From positions 3,629,001 to 3,693,000 of the forward strand of contig NZ_CP034766.1 in assembly GCF_004006015.1 (NCBI RefSeq): DNA of 64,000 nt, read 5' to 3'. Source of the stretch: Rhodococcus sp. X156. Its GTDB lineage: Bacteria > Actinomycetota > Actinomycetes > Mycobacteriales > Mycobacteriaceae. A model generated the notes under the pieces. It ran no database searches, was not told the origin of the DNA, and worked only from the letters and a program-made list of their open reading frames with translations. The position numbers were made by a program, and so were the translations under genes. This document shows, one piece after another, positions 36,573 through 45,072 of the stretch (within the stretch, counting starts at the first letter, position 1; each line of letters starts with the position of its first letter).

Positions 36573-37159
36573 GCACCCACACCAGCACGCCGCCGCGACG
36601 ACGCGACGCAGCGGCCACCCGCGAGGAGCTGCTCACCGCCGCCCGGGCCCGGTTCGCCGAGCAGGGCTACGGCGGCACCACGCTGCGGCAGGTCGCCGGC
36701 GACGTCGGGGTGAACCCGGCACTGGTGATCCGCTACTTCGACAGCAAGGAGCGGCTCTTCGTCGAGGCGCTGGGTCCGCGACCGCACTTCGGCGACGTCA
36801 CCGACGTGCCGCTGGACCGGCTCGGCCCGGAGCTGGTCCGGCGCGCCATCGTGGAGCTGCGGTCCGGGCAGAGTGGCGAGAGCCTGCTGGCGCTGCTGCA
36901 CTCCCAGTCCACCGAGCTGGGGATGTCGCGGTTGCGGACGGTGATCGTGGAGGACTTCGCCGACGTGCTCGGTGCCCGCCTGCCCGGGGCTCAGGCCAGG
37001 GCCCGCGCGGTGCTGGTGGGCGCGCAGCTGCTGGGCCTGAGCCTGGTCACCGAGGTGTTCCGGCGGCCCGGGGACGCGCTGATGCCCATCGAGGAGGTGG
37101 TGGCGATGTACGGCCCCGCCGTCCAGGCCCTCATCGACCACACCGGACCGACCGGCTAG
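36569..37159 (+). CDS. TetR-family regulator coupled to the MFS gene
   Basis: 196 residues. The HTH domain is in TREELLTAARARFAEQGYGG, TTLRQVAGDVGVNPALVIRYFDSKERLF. The ATG overlaps the TGA of the MFS frame (ATGA), so the two genes were translated together. It probably represses the transporter operon. Its own stop TAG shares bases with the stop of the convergent argJ gene (CTAG at 37156-37159). Confidence 0.9.
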   Translation: MSTHTSTPPRRRDAAATREELLTAARARFAEQGYGGTTLRQVAGDVGVNPALVIRYFDSKERLFVEALGPRPHFGDVTDVPLDRLGPELVRRAIVELRSGQSGESLLALLHSQSTELGMSRLRTVIVEDFADVLGARLPGAQARARAVLVGAQLLGLSLVTEVFRRPGDALMPIEEVVAMYGPAVQALIDHTGPTG

Positions 37160-38310
37160 GTGGTGTAGTCGGCGTTGATGTCGATGTAGCCGCGGGTGAG
37201 GTCACAGCCGTACACGGTGAAGCTGCCGTCCTCGATGCCCAGGCCCACCTCGATGGTGACGGTGTCCCCGCGCATCACCTCGCTGAGCTCCGCCAGCTGC
37301 GCCGCGTCGAGCAGGTGCGGGTACACGTGCTGCCCGCACAGCGACACGGTGACGTTGTCGGAGTCGATGTCCGTGTCGTCCTCGCACTTGCCGACGGCCA
37401 TCACCACCCGCCCCCAGTTGGGGTCGGCGCCGTGCACCATCGTCTTCACCAGCGGCGAGTTCACGATCGACTTGGCCACCCGCTTGGCCTGGGCGTCGTC
37501 GCGGGCACCGGTCACCGTCACCTCGATCAGCTTGGACGAGCCCTCGCCGTCCCGGGCGATCATGGTGACCAGCTCCAGGGCCACGGCGTGCAGCGCGTCC
37601 TGCAGCTCGCCGCGGTCCACCGGGCCGGCAGCACCGTTGGCGAACACGGCCGCGGTGTCGCTGGTGGAGGTGTCGGTGTCGATGCTCAGCGCGTTGAAGG
37701 TGGTGGCCACCACGGCGCGGAACACCTCGTCCAGCTCGGCAGCACCGATCTCGGCGTCGGTGAAGAAGAAGGTGAGCAGGGTGGCCATGTTCGGCTCGAT
37801 CATCCCCACGCCCTTGGCCACCCCCAGGACGGTGGCGTCGCCGACGGTGCGGCTGACGATCTTGGGCACCGTGTCGGTGGTCATGATCGCGGTGGCGAAG
37901 TCGTCCCAGGTGGACGGCTGCGGTGGTGTGGGCCAGGCGGCGATGTTCCCGCGGATGGCGTCCATCGGGTAGGTCCGGCCGATGACGCCGGTGGAGGCCA
38001 CCAGCAGCTGCTCGGCGTCGGCCTGCACGGCCTCGGCCACCAGCCGGCGGACCTCCATCGCGTCGGTCACGCCCTGCACCCCGGTGGCCACGTTGGCGTT
38101 GCGGGAGACCACCACCACGCCCCGGGCGTCAGCCCCCACGGTCTTGCTCAGCAGCACGCTGGGGCCGGCGAAGCGCGAGCGGGTGTAGACGGCGCTGCAC
38201 ACGGTGTCGGTCTGGGAGACGGCGACAGCGAGGTCGGCGCGGCCGTCGTTGCCCACCCCCACCTCTGCGGTGTGCACGTAGTAACCCTGGGGCCCCGGTG
38301 TCGCAGTCAT
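37156..38310 (-). CDS. ArgJ-family ornithine acetyltransferase, OAT2 type
   Basis: 384 residues. The self-cleavage region reads AKGVGMIEPNMATLLTF, with Thr of MATLL as the nucleophile, and SIDTDTSTSDTAAVFANG follows. The openings GYYVHTAEVGVGNDGRADL and RSRFAGPSVLLSK resemble the OAT2 enzymes known from clavulanic acid clusters more than housekeeping ArgJ. It would move acetyl groups between N-acetylated amino acids and glutamate. No arginine or clavulanate genes are near, so its role is open. Confidence 0.85.
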   Translation of the reverse strand: MTATPGPQGYYVHTAEVGVGNDGRADLAVAVSQTDTVCSAVYTRSRFAGPSVLLSKTVGADARGVVVVSRNANVATGVQGVTDAMEVRRLVAEAVQADAEQLLVASTGVIGRTYPMDAIRGNIAAWPTPPQPSTWDDFATAIMTTDTVPKIVSRTVGDATVLGVAKGVGMIEPNMATLLTFFFTDAEIGAAELDEVFRAVVATTFNALSIDTDTSTSDTAAVFANGAAGPVDRGELQDALHAVALELVTMIARDGEGSSKLIEVTVTGARDDAQAKRVAKSIVNSPLVKTMVHGADPNWGRVVMAVGKCEDDTDIDSDNVTVSLCGQHVYPHLLDAAQLAELSEVMRGDTVTIEVGLGIEDGSFTVYGCDLTRGYIDINADYTT

Positions 38311-38343
38311 GGTCCCAGTCTTGCAGTCGGGGCAGCCGGCCCG

Positions 38344-39126
38344 TCAGGCACTTCCGGCCAGCAGCGCCATGCCCACCCGCACCGGGTCGTCGGACATGGG
38401 CACGTGGCCGAGCCCAGGCAGCACCACCACCTTGGCCTGCGGGTAGCGGCGACGAGCAGCACGCACCTGGTGGACCGGCAGCAGCAGGTCACGGCGTCCC
38501 CACGCGATGGTCACCGGCACCTCCGGGGCGGTCAGGTCCTCGTCCGGGAACCCCTGGTCCAGGATCTGGTCCACCACGCCGTTGCTCATCAGGGCGTGGG
38601 CGTCCGCCAGCGCGGCCGCCGGGTCCACCCGCCAGGGCTTGCCGAAGAACGGCGCCAGGCTCACCGAGCGCAGCAGCGGGTTGCGCAGCATCGCCGGCAG
38701 CCGCTCCCCGTTCGCCCGGGCCAGGCTCCGGGAGCCGCGGAAGACCACCTTGGTGAGCAGCCGGTCGGCGCGGCTGGTGCCGAAGCCGGCGGGCGACAGC
38801 GCCGTCGCCGAGGCGACGCGGCCGCGGGCGGCCAGCTGCAGCGCTACCCAGCCGCCCAGCGAGTTGCCCGCGACGTGCGGCCGCGCCTCGTCCGGGGCCA
38901 GCTCGTCGAGCATCCCGTCCACCGCGTCCAGGATCACCCTGTGCACGTCCTTGGTGCCCGGGGGCACCAGCGGGGAGTCGCCGTGGCCGGGCAGGTCGAC
39001 GGTGACCACGCGACGACGCTGGACCAGCTCGGGCAGCACCGGGTCCCACGCCTGGCGACGGTGGGTCAACCCGTGCACCAGCACCAGGGTGGGGCCGCGA
39101 CCGTGAACCTCGTAGGCAAGCTGCAT
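38344..39126 (-). CDS. Alpha/beta hydrolase (Rv0045c-like esterase)
   Basis: 260 residues from the ATG at 39126. The catalytic set is Ser in AGNSLGGW, Asp in WGRRDLLLP and His in LPGLGHVPMSD. The oxyanion stretch is LVHGLTHRR. Its position between ino1 and leuS matches the esterase Rv0045c of mycobacteria. The substrate is unknown. Confidence 0.88.
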   Translation of the reverse strand: MQLAYEVHGRGPTLVLVHGLTHRRQAWDPVLPELVQRRRVVTVDLPGHGDSPLVPPGTKDVHRVILDAVDGMLDELAPDEARPHVAGNSLGGWVALQLAARGRVASATALSPAGFGTSRADRLLTKVVFRGSRSLARANGERLPAMLRNPLLRSVSLAPFFGKPWRVDPAAALADAHALMSNGVVDQILDQGFPDEDLTAPEVPVTIAWGRRDLLLPVHQVRAARRRYPQAKVVVLPGLGHVPMSDDPVRVGMALLAGSA

Positions 39127-39254
39127 GAGCTCATCCTGCCTGGTCCAAACGTGCTGTGCGCCACGGCTCGCGCGGGTCCGGGCAGCGGGGTCGGGGAGCA
39201 GCTTGCCTCGGCTGTGACACCTGTGGGACAAAGGAGGCGGGTCCACCCGGCTCA

Positions 39255-39296
39255 CCGGACGAGCACCGCCGTACCCGGACAGCGACAAGACGGCGC
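39255..39296 (+). ncRNA. Guanidine-III riboswitch (ykkC-III)
   Basis: The 42-base stretch matches the known guanidine-III aptamer core of Thermobifida fusca: CCGGACGAG (39255-39263), a hairpin arm CGCCGT, ACCCGG, ACAGCGACAAGACGGCGC. CCGG pairs with CCGG (39275-39278 region) and CGCCGT pairs with ACGGCG at the end, giving the pseudoknot. It ends 4 bases before the GGAGG of the exporter gene, so guanidinium binding should expose the ribosome site. Confidence 0.9.
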
Positions 39297-39310
39297 GCAT
39301 GGAGGTCGTG

Positions 39311-39625
39311 GTGTCCTGGCTCGTTCTCGTCCTGTCGGGCGTGCTGGAAGCGGTGTGGGCGTCGGCGCTGGGGCGCTCGGACGGCTTGACGCGGCCGGTG
39401 CCCACGATGGTGTTCGCGGTGGCGCTGGTGGCCAGCATGGGCGGGCTGGCGTACGCGCTGCGGGAGCTGCCGGTGGGCACGGGCTACGCGGTGTGGGTGG
39501 GCATCGGTGCGGTCCTCACCGTGGCCTACGCGATGGCGACCGGCACCGAGGCGGCCTCGCCGATGCGGATCCTGCTGCTGCTGGGCATCGTGGGCTGCGT
39601 CATCGGGCTGCGCCTCATCAGCTGA
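39311..39625 (+). CDS. gdx: SMR-family guanidinium exporter (Gdx/SugE type)
   Basis: 104 residues from the GTG at 39311 (GGAGG at 39301-39305); ATG 39299 is the other possibility. Four membrane segments; the essential Glu is in GVLEAVWASALG near residue 13. The Gdx-type WLVLVLSGVLEAVWA start and the TGYAVWVGIGAVLTV segment fit the guanidinium/H+ antiporters. The preceding riboswitch supports this reading strongly over a general drug exporter. Confidence 0.92.
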   Translation: MSWLVLVLSGVLEAVWASALGRSDGLTRPVPTMVFAVALVASMGGLAYALRELPVGTGYAVWVGIGAVLTVAYAMATGTEAASPMRILLLLGIVGCVIGLRLIS

Positions 39626-39651
39626 CCCGGCCTCATCAGCTGAGCCACCCC

Positions 39652-40419
39652 TCAGAGGTCGCCCATCCTGGTGTGCATCTCCCACACCAGGACCTCGGCA
39701 CCGCAGCCTCCGGCCACCACCCGCTGACACTCGCTGCCGGTCACCCGGGCCGCGTCGCCGGCCACCAGGTTCGGCGCACCCTCCGTCCCGTCCTCCAGCG
39801 CCACCTCGCCGACCGCCACGAACAGGTGCGCGAACACCGCGGCCGGCAGCTCCACCTGGGCGCCAGGGGCGAGCCGCGCCACGTGCAGGGCGGCGTGGCG
39901 CTGGTTGATCCGGATGGCCGCAGCACCGCGGTGCTTGGTCATTCCCGACGCCAGCGGCACCAGCCCGCCGCGGGCGAGCTCGTCACCGATCTCCAGCTGT
40001 TCGTAGCCCGGAGGCAGGCCGGGCTCGTCCGGTGGCACCCACATCTGCACGAGGTGCACCGGCTCGTGGTGCTCGGCCGCGCCGGTGAGCCGCCAGGAGT
40101 CGTTCTTCTCCGAGTGCTGGATCCCGGTTCCCGCGCTCATCCGCTGCGCCAGTCCCGGGTAGATCACCCCGTTGTGGCCCTCGGAGTCCTGGTGCACCAG
40201 GGAACCGCTCAGCACCCAGGTGACGATTTCCATGTCCCGGTGCGGATGCGTGTCGAAACCCGCACCCGCAGCGACCGTGTCGTCGTTGTTCACCAGCAGG
40301 AGACCGAAGTGGGTGTTGTCCGGGTCGTAGTGCGAGCCGAAGGAGAAGGAGTGCCGGGAGTCCAACCAGTCGATCTTGGTGTGCAGGCGGTCCTGCGCCC
40401 GGCGAATGTCGGTAGCCAC
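39652..40419 (-). CDS. Pirin-family protein
   Basis: 255 residues, cupin fold. Metal ligands are HPHRDMEIV and the downstream GTGIQHSEKN. Pirins act as quercetinase-like enzymes or redox-related cofactors. GTG start with GGGAGA upstream. It is convergent with gdx. Confidence 0.9.
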   Translation of the reverse strand: MATDIRRAQDRLHTKIDWLDSRHSFSFGSHYDPDNTHFGLLLVNNDDTVAAGAGFDTHPHRDMEIVTWVLSGSLVHQDSEGHNGVIYPGLAQRMSAGTGIQHSEKNDSWRLTGAAEHHEPVHLVQMWVPPDEPGLPPGYEQLEIGDELARGGLVPLASGMTKHRGAAAIRINQRHAALHVARLAPGAQVELPAAVFAHLFVAVGEVALEDGTEGAPNLVAGDAARVTGSECQRVVAGGCGAEVLVWEMHTRMGDL

Positions 40420-40532
40420 GCCACGTTCTCCCGTCAGTCGACTCTGCCCTCGCCATTCTCGCTGCCCGTCCTGACTAGTCTCTGCACAGGCATCCGCGCG
40501 ACCATCCGCGCGACGAGGGGGAGGAACGCGCC

Positions 40533-43517
40533 ATGAACCCGGTTGAGGCGGTGCGGGGGCCGCTGGGGCGGTTGGGGTCGTCAGTGCTCAACGGCCTGGA
40601 GGTGCTCCGCCTGGGCGGGCTGGACACCGAGGACGAGTCCGCGCCCTACGAGGTGGTGACCGAGCGTCGCAACTTCCGGCTGCGCCACTACTTCCCCGCC
40701 GCCGACGATGCACGCGACCGTCCGGTGGCGCTGCTGGTGCCGCCGATGATGCTCGACGCCGGGGTCTTCGACGTCTCGCACAGCTCCAGCGCCGTCACCG
40801 TGCTCGACTCGCTGGGCATCGACACCTGGGTGATCGACTTCGGCGCACCCGACCGCGAGGAGGGTGGCCTGGAGCGCAACCTCACCGACCACGTCCTCGC
40901 CATCAACGAGGCGGTCGACCTGGTGTGCGAGGCGGTGGGCCACGACATCTCCCTCGCCGGCTACTCCCAGGGCGGCATGTTCTGCTACCAGGCCGCCGCC
41001 TACCGGCGCAGCAAGAACCTGGTCAGCGTGGTGACCTTCGGCAGCGCGGTGGACACCCGGCCGATCATCGACCACTTCGGCCTGCCCGAGGACCTCACCC
41101 TGCGCGCTGCCGGATTCCTGGCCGAGCACGTCTTCCCACGCCACCAGGTCCCGGCGTGGCTGTCCAACACCGGCTTCCGGCTGCTCGACCCGGTCAAGTC
41201 GGTGCGCTCGCAGGTGGAGTTCGTGCTGCAGCTGCACGACAGGGAGGCGCTGCTGCCCCGGGAGCGCCAGCGCCGCTTCCTCGGGGGTGAGGGCTTCGTC
41301 GCCTGGTCGGGTCCAGCCGTGGCCGAGCTGCTCACCCAGTTCGTGGTGCAGAACCGGATGCTGGAGGGCGGCTTCGTCATCGACGAGGAGTCGGTCACCC
41401 TGGCCGACATCACCTGCCCCGTCTTCGCGGTGGTCGGCACCGCCGACTCCATTGCACCCGCCGCCGCCTGCCGGGCCATCGGCCACGCCGCGCCCCAGGC
41501 CGAGGTTCACGAGATGCCCATCCGGGCCGGGCACTTCGGCCTGGTGGTGGGCTCGGCGTCCAACACCGTGGTGTGGCCGACCGTGGCTGGCTGGCTCCAC
41601 TGGCTGGCCGGCCAGGGTCCACGTCCGCAGGCGGTGGCCGAGCTGGGTTCGGAGAACCCGCGCTCGCACGGGCCGTCGGTGCTCACCCAGGGCGTGAACC
41701 TGGTCGCTGACGTGGGGCTGGGCACCTCCCGGTCGCTGGTCAGCGCCGCCACCCGCAGTGCCCGGCTGGTGGCCGAGCTCGGTGGCGAGGCGTTCTCCCA
41801 GCTGCCGCGCCTGGCCCGCCTCGAGCAGATCACCCCGCGCACCCGCATCTCGATGGCCTCGCTGCTGGACGAGCAGGCCGACCGCGCGCCCGAGGACGTC
41901 TGCTTCATGTTCGCCGGCCGGGCGCACACCCACGGCAAGGTCAAGGAGCGCATCGACAACGTCGTGCGGGGCCTGCTCAGCACCGGGGTGCGCCAGGGCG
42001 AGCACGTCGGTGTGCTCATGGAGACCCGCCCCAGCGCCTTCACCGTGCTGGCCGCCCTCAGCCGGGTGGGTGCCGTGGCCGTGATGCTGCGCCCCGACGG
42101 CGACACCGCCAAGGAGGCGAAGCTGGGGGGGATCACCCGGGTGATCGCCGACCCCGAGCTGGCCAGCCACGCGGTGGCGGCCGAGATCGGCCCGGTGTAC
42201 GTCCTCGGTGGCGGCGGTGACCCGCGCGAGCTGGACGGCGTGATCGACATGGAGCGGATCGACCCCGCGGCGGTGACCGTGCCGTCGTGGTACCGGCCCA
42301 ACCTGGGGCGCGCCGCCGACCTGGCCTTCATCCTGTTCACCGGCAGCCCGGCCCAGACCCGGGTGCGGCGCATCTCCAACCACCGGTGGGCGCTGTCGGC
42401 GTTCGGCACCGCCTCCTCGGCGTCGCTGTCGCCGGTGGACACCCTGTTCTGCCTCACCCCGCTGCACCACCCCTCGGGGCTGATGACCACCCTGGGTGCG
42501 GCGCTGGCCAGCGGGTCGCGGATCGCGTTCACCACCGGCTTCGACCCCGCCACCTTCTGGGAGGAGGTCCGCCGCTACGGGGTGACCGTGGTGTCCTACA
42601 CCTGGACCATGCTGCACGCCCTGGTGGAGGCGCCGGTGCAGCCCGGGGAGGCCTACCACCCGGTGCGGCTGTTCCTCGGCTCCGGCGCCCCGCGGGGGCT
42701 CACCCGCCGGCTCACCGAGCGCTTCGCCCCGGCCAAGGTGGTGGAGTTCTACGCCACCACCGAGGGCGAGGCCATCCTGGTCAACCGTCGTGCCACCAAG
42801 CCCGGCTCGATGGGCCGCGCCCTGCCCGGCACCGCGCGGCTGCGCGTGGCCGCCTACGACGTGGACCGCAACGCCTTCATCGAGGACGAGCGCGGCTACG
42901 CCCGGCAGGCGGGCACCGACGAGATCGGCATGCTGCTGGCGCGGGCGGACAACGCCATGGACGCCATCACCGACAGCCCGCTGCGGGGGGTGTTCGCCAG
43001 GGAAGACGCCTGGCACGCCACCGGCGACCTGTTCTGGGTGGACGCCGACGGCGACCACTGGCTGGTGGACAACGTCGCCACCCTGATGCGCACCTCGCAC
43101 GGCGTGGTGTTCCAGCTGCCCGTGCAGTACGCGCTCAGCGACACCTGGGGGGTGGACCTGTGCGCCACCTACCCGGTGCCCTCCCCGGTGGACGGCGAGG
43201 TCTACGCGGTGGCCGCGGTGACGCTGCGCCACGGTCGCGAGCTCACCACCCAGGACGTCACCGCCGCGCTGTCCTCGCTGGCGCCGCACCTGCGACCCGA
43301 CCTGGTGCACGTGGTGGACTCCGTGCCCACCACCACGGTCTACCGGCTGGACACCACCGAGCTGCGCTCCGCCGGGCTGCCCAAGCCCGGCCCGACCACG
43401 TGGTGGCACGACCCCCGAAAGAACGCCTACGTGCCCCTCACCGCGGCTCGGCGCCGCACGCTGTCGGCCAGCAAGCCCGCCTCGGCGCGCCGCGCCGAGG
43501 TTCGCGACCCCGCCTGA
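40533..43517 (+). CDS. Fusion of a PhaC-like alpha/beta hydrolase and an adenylate-forming domain
   Basis: 994 residues from the ATG at 40533 (GGGGGAGGA in front). Residues 1-370 resemble polyhydroxyalkanoate-synthase-like hydrolases, with Ser in AGYSQGGMF, Asp in VGTADSIAP and His in RAGHFGL. Residues 440-970 follow the acyl-CoA synthetase fold, but the P-loop reads LFTGSPAQTRVRR instead of TSGTTGxPKG, and the A8 region has WLVDNVATLMR in place of GRxKD. The second domain may be inactive or altered. It is a Mycobacteriales-type protein of unknown role, perhaps envelope lipids. Confidence 0.8.
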   Translation: MNPVEAVRGPLGRLGSSVLNGLEVLRLGGLDTEDESAPYEVVTERRNFRLRHYFPAADDARDRPVALLVPPMMLDAGVFDVSHSSSAVTVLDSLGIDTWVIDFGAPDREEGGLERNLTDHVLAINEAVDLVCEAVGHDISLAGYSQGGMFCYQAAAYRRSKNLVSVVTFGSAVDTRPIIDHFGLPEDLTLRAAGFLAEHVFPRHQVPAWLSNTGFRLLDPVKSVRSQVEFVLQLHDREALLPRERQRRFLGGEGFVAWSGPAVAELLTQFVVQNRMLEGGFVIDEESVTLADITCPVFAVVGTADSIAPAAACRAIGHAAPQAEVHEMPIRAGHFGLVVGSASNTVVWPTVAGWLHWLAGQGPRPQAVAELGSENPRSHGPSVLTQGVNLVADVGLGTSRSLVSAATRSARLVAELGGEAFSQLPRLARLEQITPRTRISMASLLDEQADRAPEDVCFMFAGRAHTHGKVKERIDNVVRGLLSTGVRQGEHVGVLMETRPSAFTVLAALSRVGAVAVMLRPDGDTAKEAKLGGITRVIADPELASHAVAAEIGPVYVLGGGGDPRELDGVIDMERIDPAAVTVPSWYRPNLGRAADLAFILFTGSPAQTRVRRISNHRWALSAFGTASSASLSPVDTLFCLTPLHHPSGLMTTLGAALASGSRIAFTTGFDPATFWEEVRRYGVTVVSYTWTMLHALVEAPVQPGEAYHPVRLFLGSGAPRGLTRRLTERFAPAKVVEFYATTEGEAILVNRRATKPGSMGRALPGTARLRVAAYDVDRNAFIEDERGYARQAGTDEIGMLLARADNAMDAITDSPLRGVFAREDAWHATGDLFWVDADGDHWLVDNVATLMRTSHGVVFQLPVQYALSDTWGVDLCATYPVPSPVDGEVYAVAAVTLRHGRELTTQDVTAALSSLAPHLRPDLVHVVDSVPTTTVYRLDTTELRSAGLPKPGPTTWWHDPRKNAYVPLTAARRRTLSASKPASARRAEVRDPA

Positions 43518-43640
43518 GCACACCGGAAAAGCTCGGCTGCTCTGGTGGTGCACGCCGGCGCGGCGACTAGGCCACGTCAATGGTCTCCCTTCTCGGGTCC
43601 TCGGCGGGGCGGGTGAGGATCTCGCGGGGACGAGAAGTCG

Positions 43641-43685
43641 TTGACCGGCGTCGGCGGGCGCACCTATGCTCACTGAAATGATTTC
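43641..43685 (+). promoter_or_regulatory. Promoter of the DUF1214 gene with downstream palindrome
   Basis: TTGACC (43641-43646), an 18-bp spacer, TATGCT (43665-43670), then GAAAT-G-ATTTC (43675-43685) around the likely start site. The palindrome is a good operator candidate. The rest of the 208-bp gap shows no gene. Confidence 0.65.
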
Positions 43686-43725
43686 TAGTTATTGAGCCCG
43701 TGCCCGCGAACCCCAGGAGCGCCTC

Positions 43726-44901
43726 GTGCTGACCGACTCGTACACCGCCGCCATCGCCGAGGCCGAGAAGCTCATCGAGAGCGCACCGCACGTGCGCAGC
43801 GAGCAGGACCTGGTGGAGGGCTACCAGTACCTGGCCGGGTGCATCCTCGGCGCCACCCACTCCGCCTGGGCCACCGACAAGACCCACCCCACCTTCACCG
43901 AGGGCACGAGCCTCTACACCAAGCAGGGGCTGGACAACCCGGACACCTTCTACTACGGCACCCGGGTGCACGCCGACACCGAGTACGTGGTCACCGGCGT
44001 GCGCGGGACCACGGTGGACCTGGCCTTCCAGGTGATCGCCGGGGGCTACACCGACGACAACGTCCCCGGCAGCGCCGCCGCCTTCGACGACCGCGAGATC
44101 GACGTGGCCGCGGACGGCACCTTCGAGGTCCGCTTCGGACCCGAGCCCGCCAATGGGCGGCGCAACTACGTCACCCTGGCCCCGGGCTCGACCACGCTGG
44201 TGGTGCGCGAGGTCTACAACGACTGGTCGGAGAAGCGCGGCACCATCCGCATCCAGCGGGCCGACGCCATGGGCACCGCCCCGGCCCCGCTGGACCGCGA
44301 CACCGCCCAGCGCCGCTACGACCGGGCCGGCCGCGACCTGGTCACCCGGGTGAAGACCTGGCTGCAGTTCCCCGAGTGGTTCTACCTCAAGCTGCCGGTG
44401 AACACCCTCACCGAGCCGCGCATCACCCCGGGCGGCCTCACCACCCAGTACTCCTCGGTGGGCCACTACGACCTCGCCGAGGACCAGGCCATCATCATCA
44501 CCATCCCGGTGCCCAGCGAGGAGGACTCCCCCTACCTGGGCTTCCAGCTGGGCAGCCTCTGGTACGTCTCGCTGGACTACGTCAACCACCAGACCTCGCT
44601 CAACCGCTCCCAGGGTCAGGTGGACCCGGACGGCAAGATGCGGCTGGTGGTGAGCGAGCGCAACCCCGGCGTGACCAACTGGCTGGAGACGCTGGGCCAC
44701 TCGCGCGGCTACCTGCAGTTCCGCTGGCACCGGGTGGGGCGGCCGATGACCGCCGCCGACGGCCCCACCATGGAGATCGTGCCGGTGGCCGAGGTGGCAC
44801 AGCACCTGCCCTACGCCGAGCGCAACGCCATCACCCCGCAGGCGTGGGCGCAGCGCATCGCCCAGCGCCAGGCCCAGGTGGCCGACCGCATGCCCGGCTG
44901 A
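43726..44901 (+). CDS. DUF1214 domain protein
   Basis: 391 residues from the GTG at 43726 with CAGGAG upstream. It has the DUF1214 C-terminal region (e.g. YLGFQLGSLWYVSLDYVNHQ, GYLQFRWHRVGRP). There is no signal peptide or membrane segment. The function is unknown; homologues in actinobacteria often sit near lipid or steroid catabolism genes. Confidence 0.82.
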   Translation: MLTDSYTAAIAEAEKLIESAPHVRSEQDLVEGYQYLAGCILGATHSAWATDKTHPTFTEGTSLYTKQGLDNPDTFYYGTRVHADTEYVVTGVRGTTVDLAFQVIAGGYTDDNVPGSAAAFDDREIDVAADGTFEVRFGPEPANGRRNYVTLAPGSTTLVVREVYNDWSEKRGTIRIQRADAMGTAPAPLDRDTAQRRYDRAGRDLVTRVKTWLQFPEWFYLKLPVNTLTEPRITPGGLTTQYSSVGHYDLAEDQAIIITIPVPSEEDSPYLGFQLGSLWYVSLDYVNHQTSLNRSQGQVDPDGKMRLVVSERNPGVTNWLETLGHSRGYLQFRWHRVGRPMTAADGPTMEIVPVAEVAQHLPYAERNAITPQAWAQRIAQRQAQVADRMPG

Positions 44902-45072
44902 GCAGCTGCGCACCGGCCCCCCGAAGCCGCGGGGCTCGGAAGGGACACCCGGACTCGGAAGGGACACAGGGGCGCAACGGTCCTGACGCGTCCGGGAATC
45001 CATCTCGCCCGGGGTGCCGCGCTGGGGCATGCTGCGGTGGGAGTCCACTGTCGTACTCGAGGAGACCGCACC

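Noticed and set aside
43567-43680. Possible minus-strand gene ending in the gap before the DUF1214 gene
   Set aside because: The frame only belongs to the antisense of the downstream genes; its visible end has no start site or domain.
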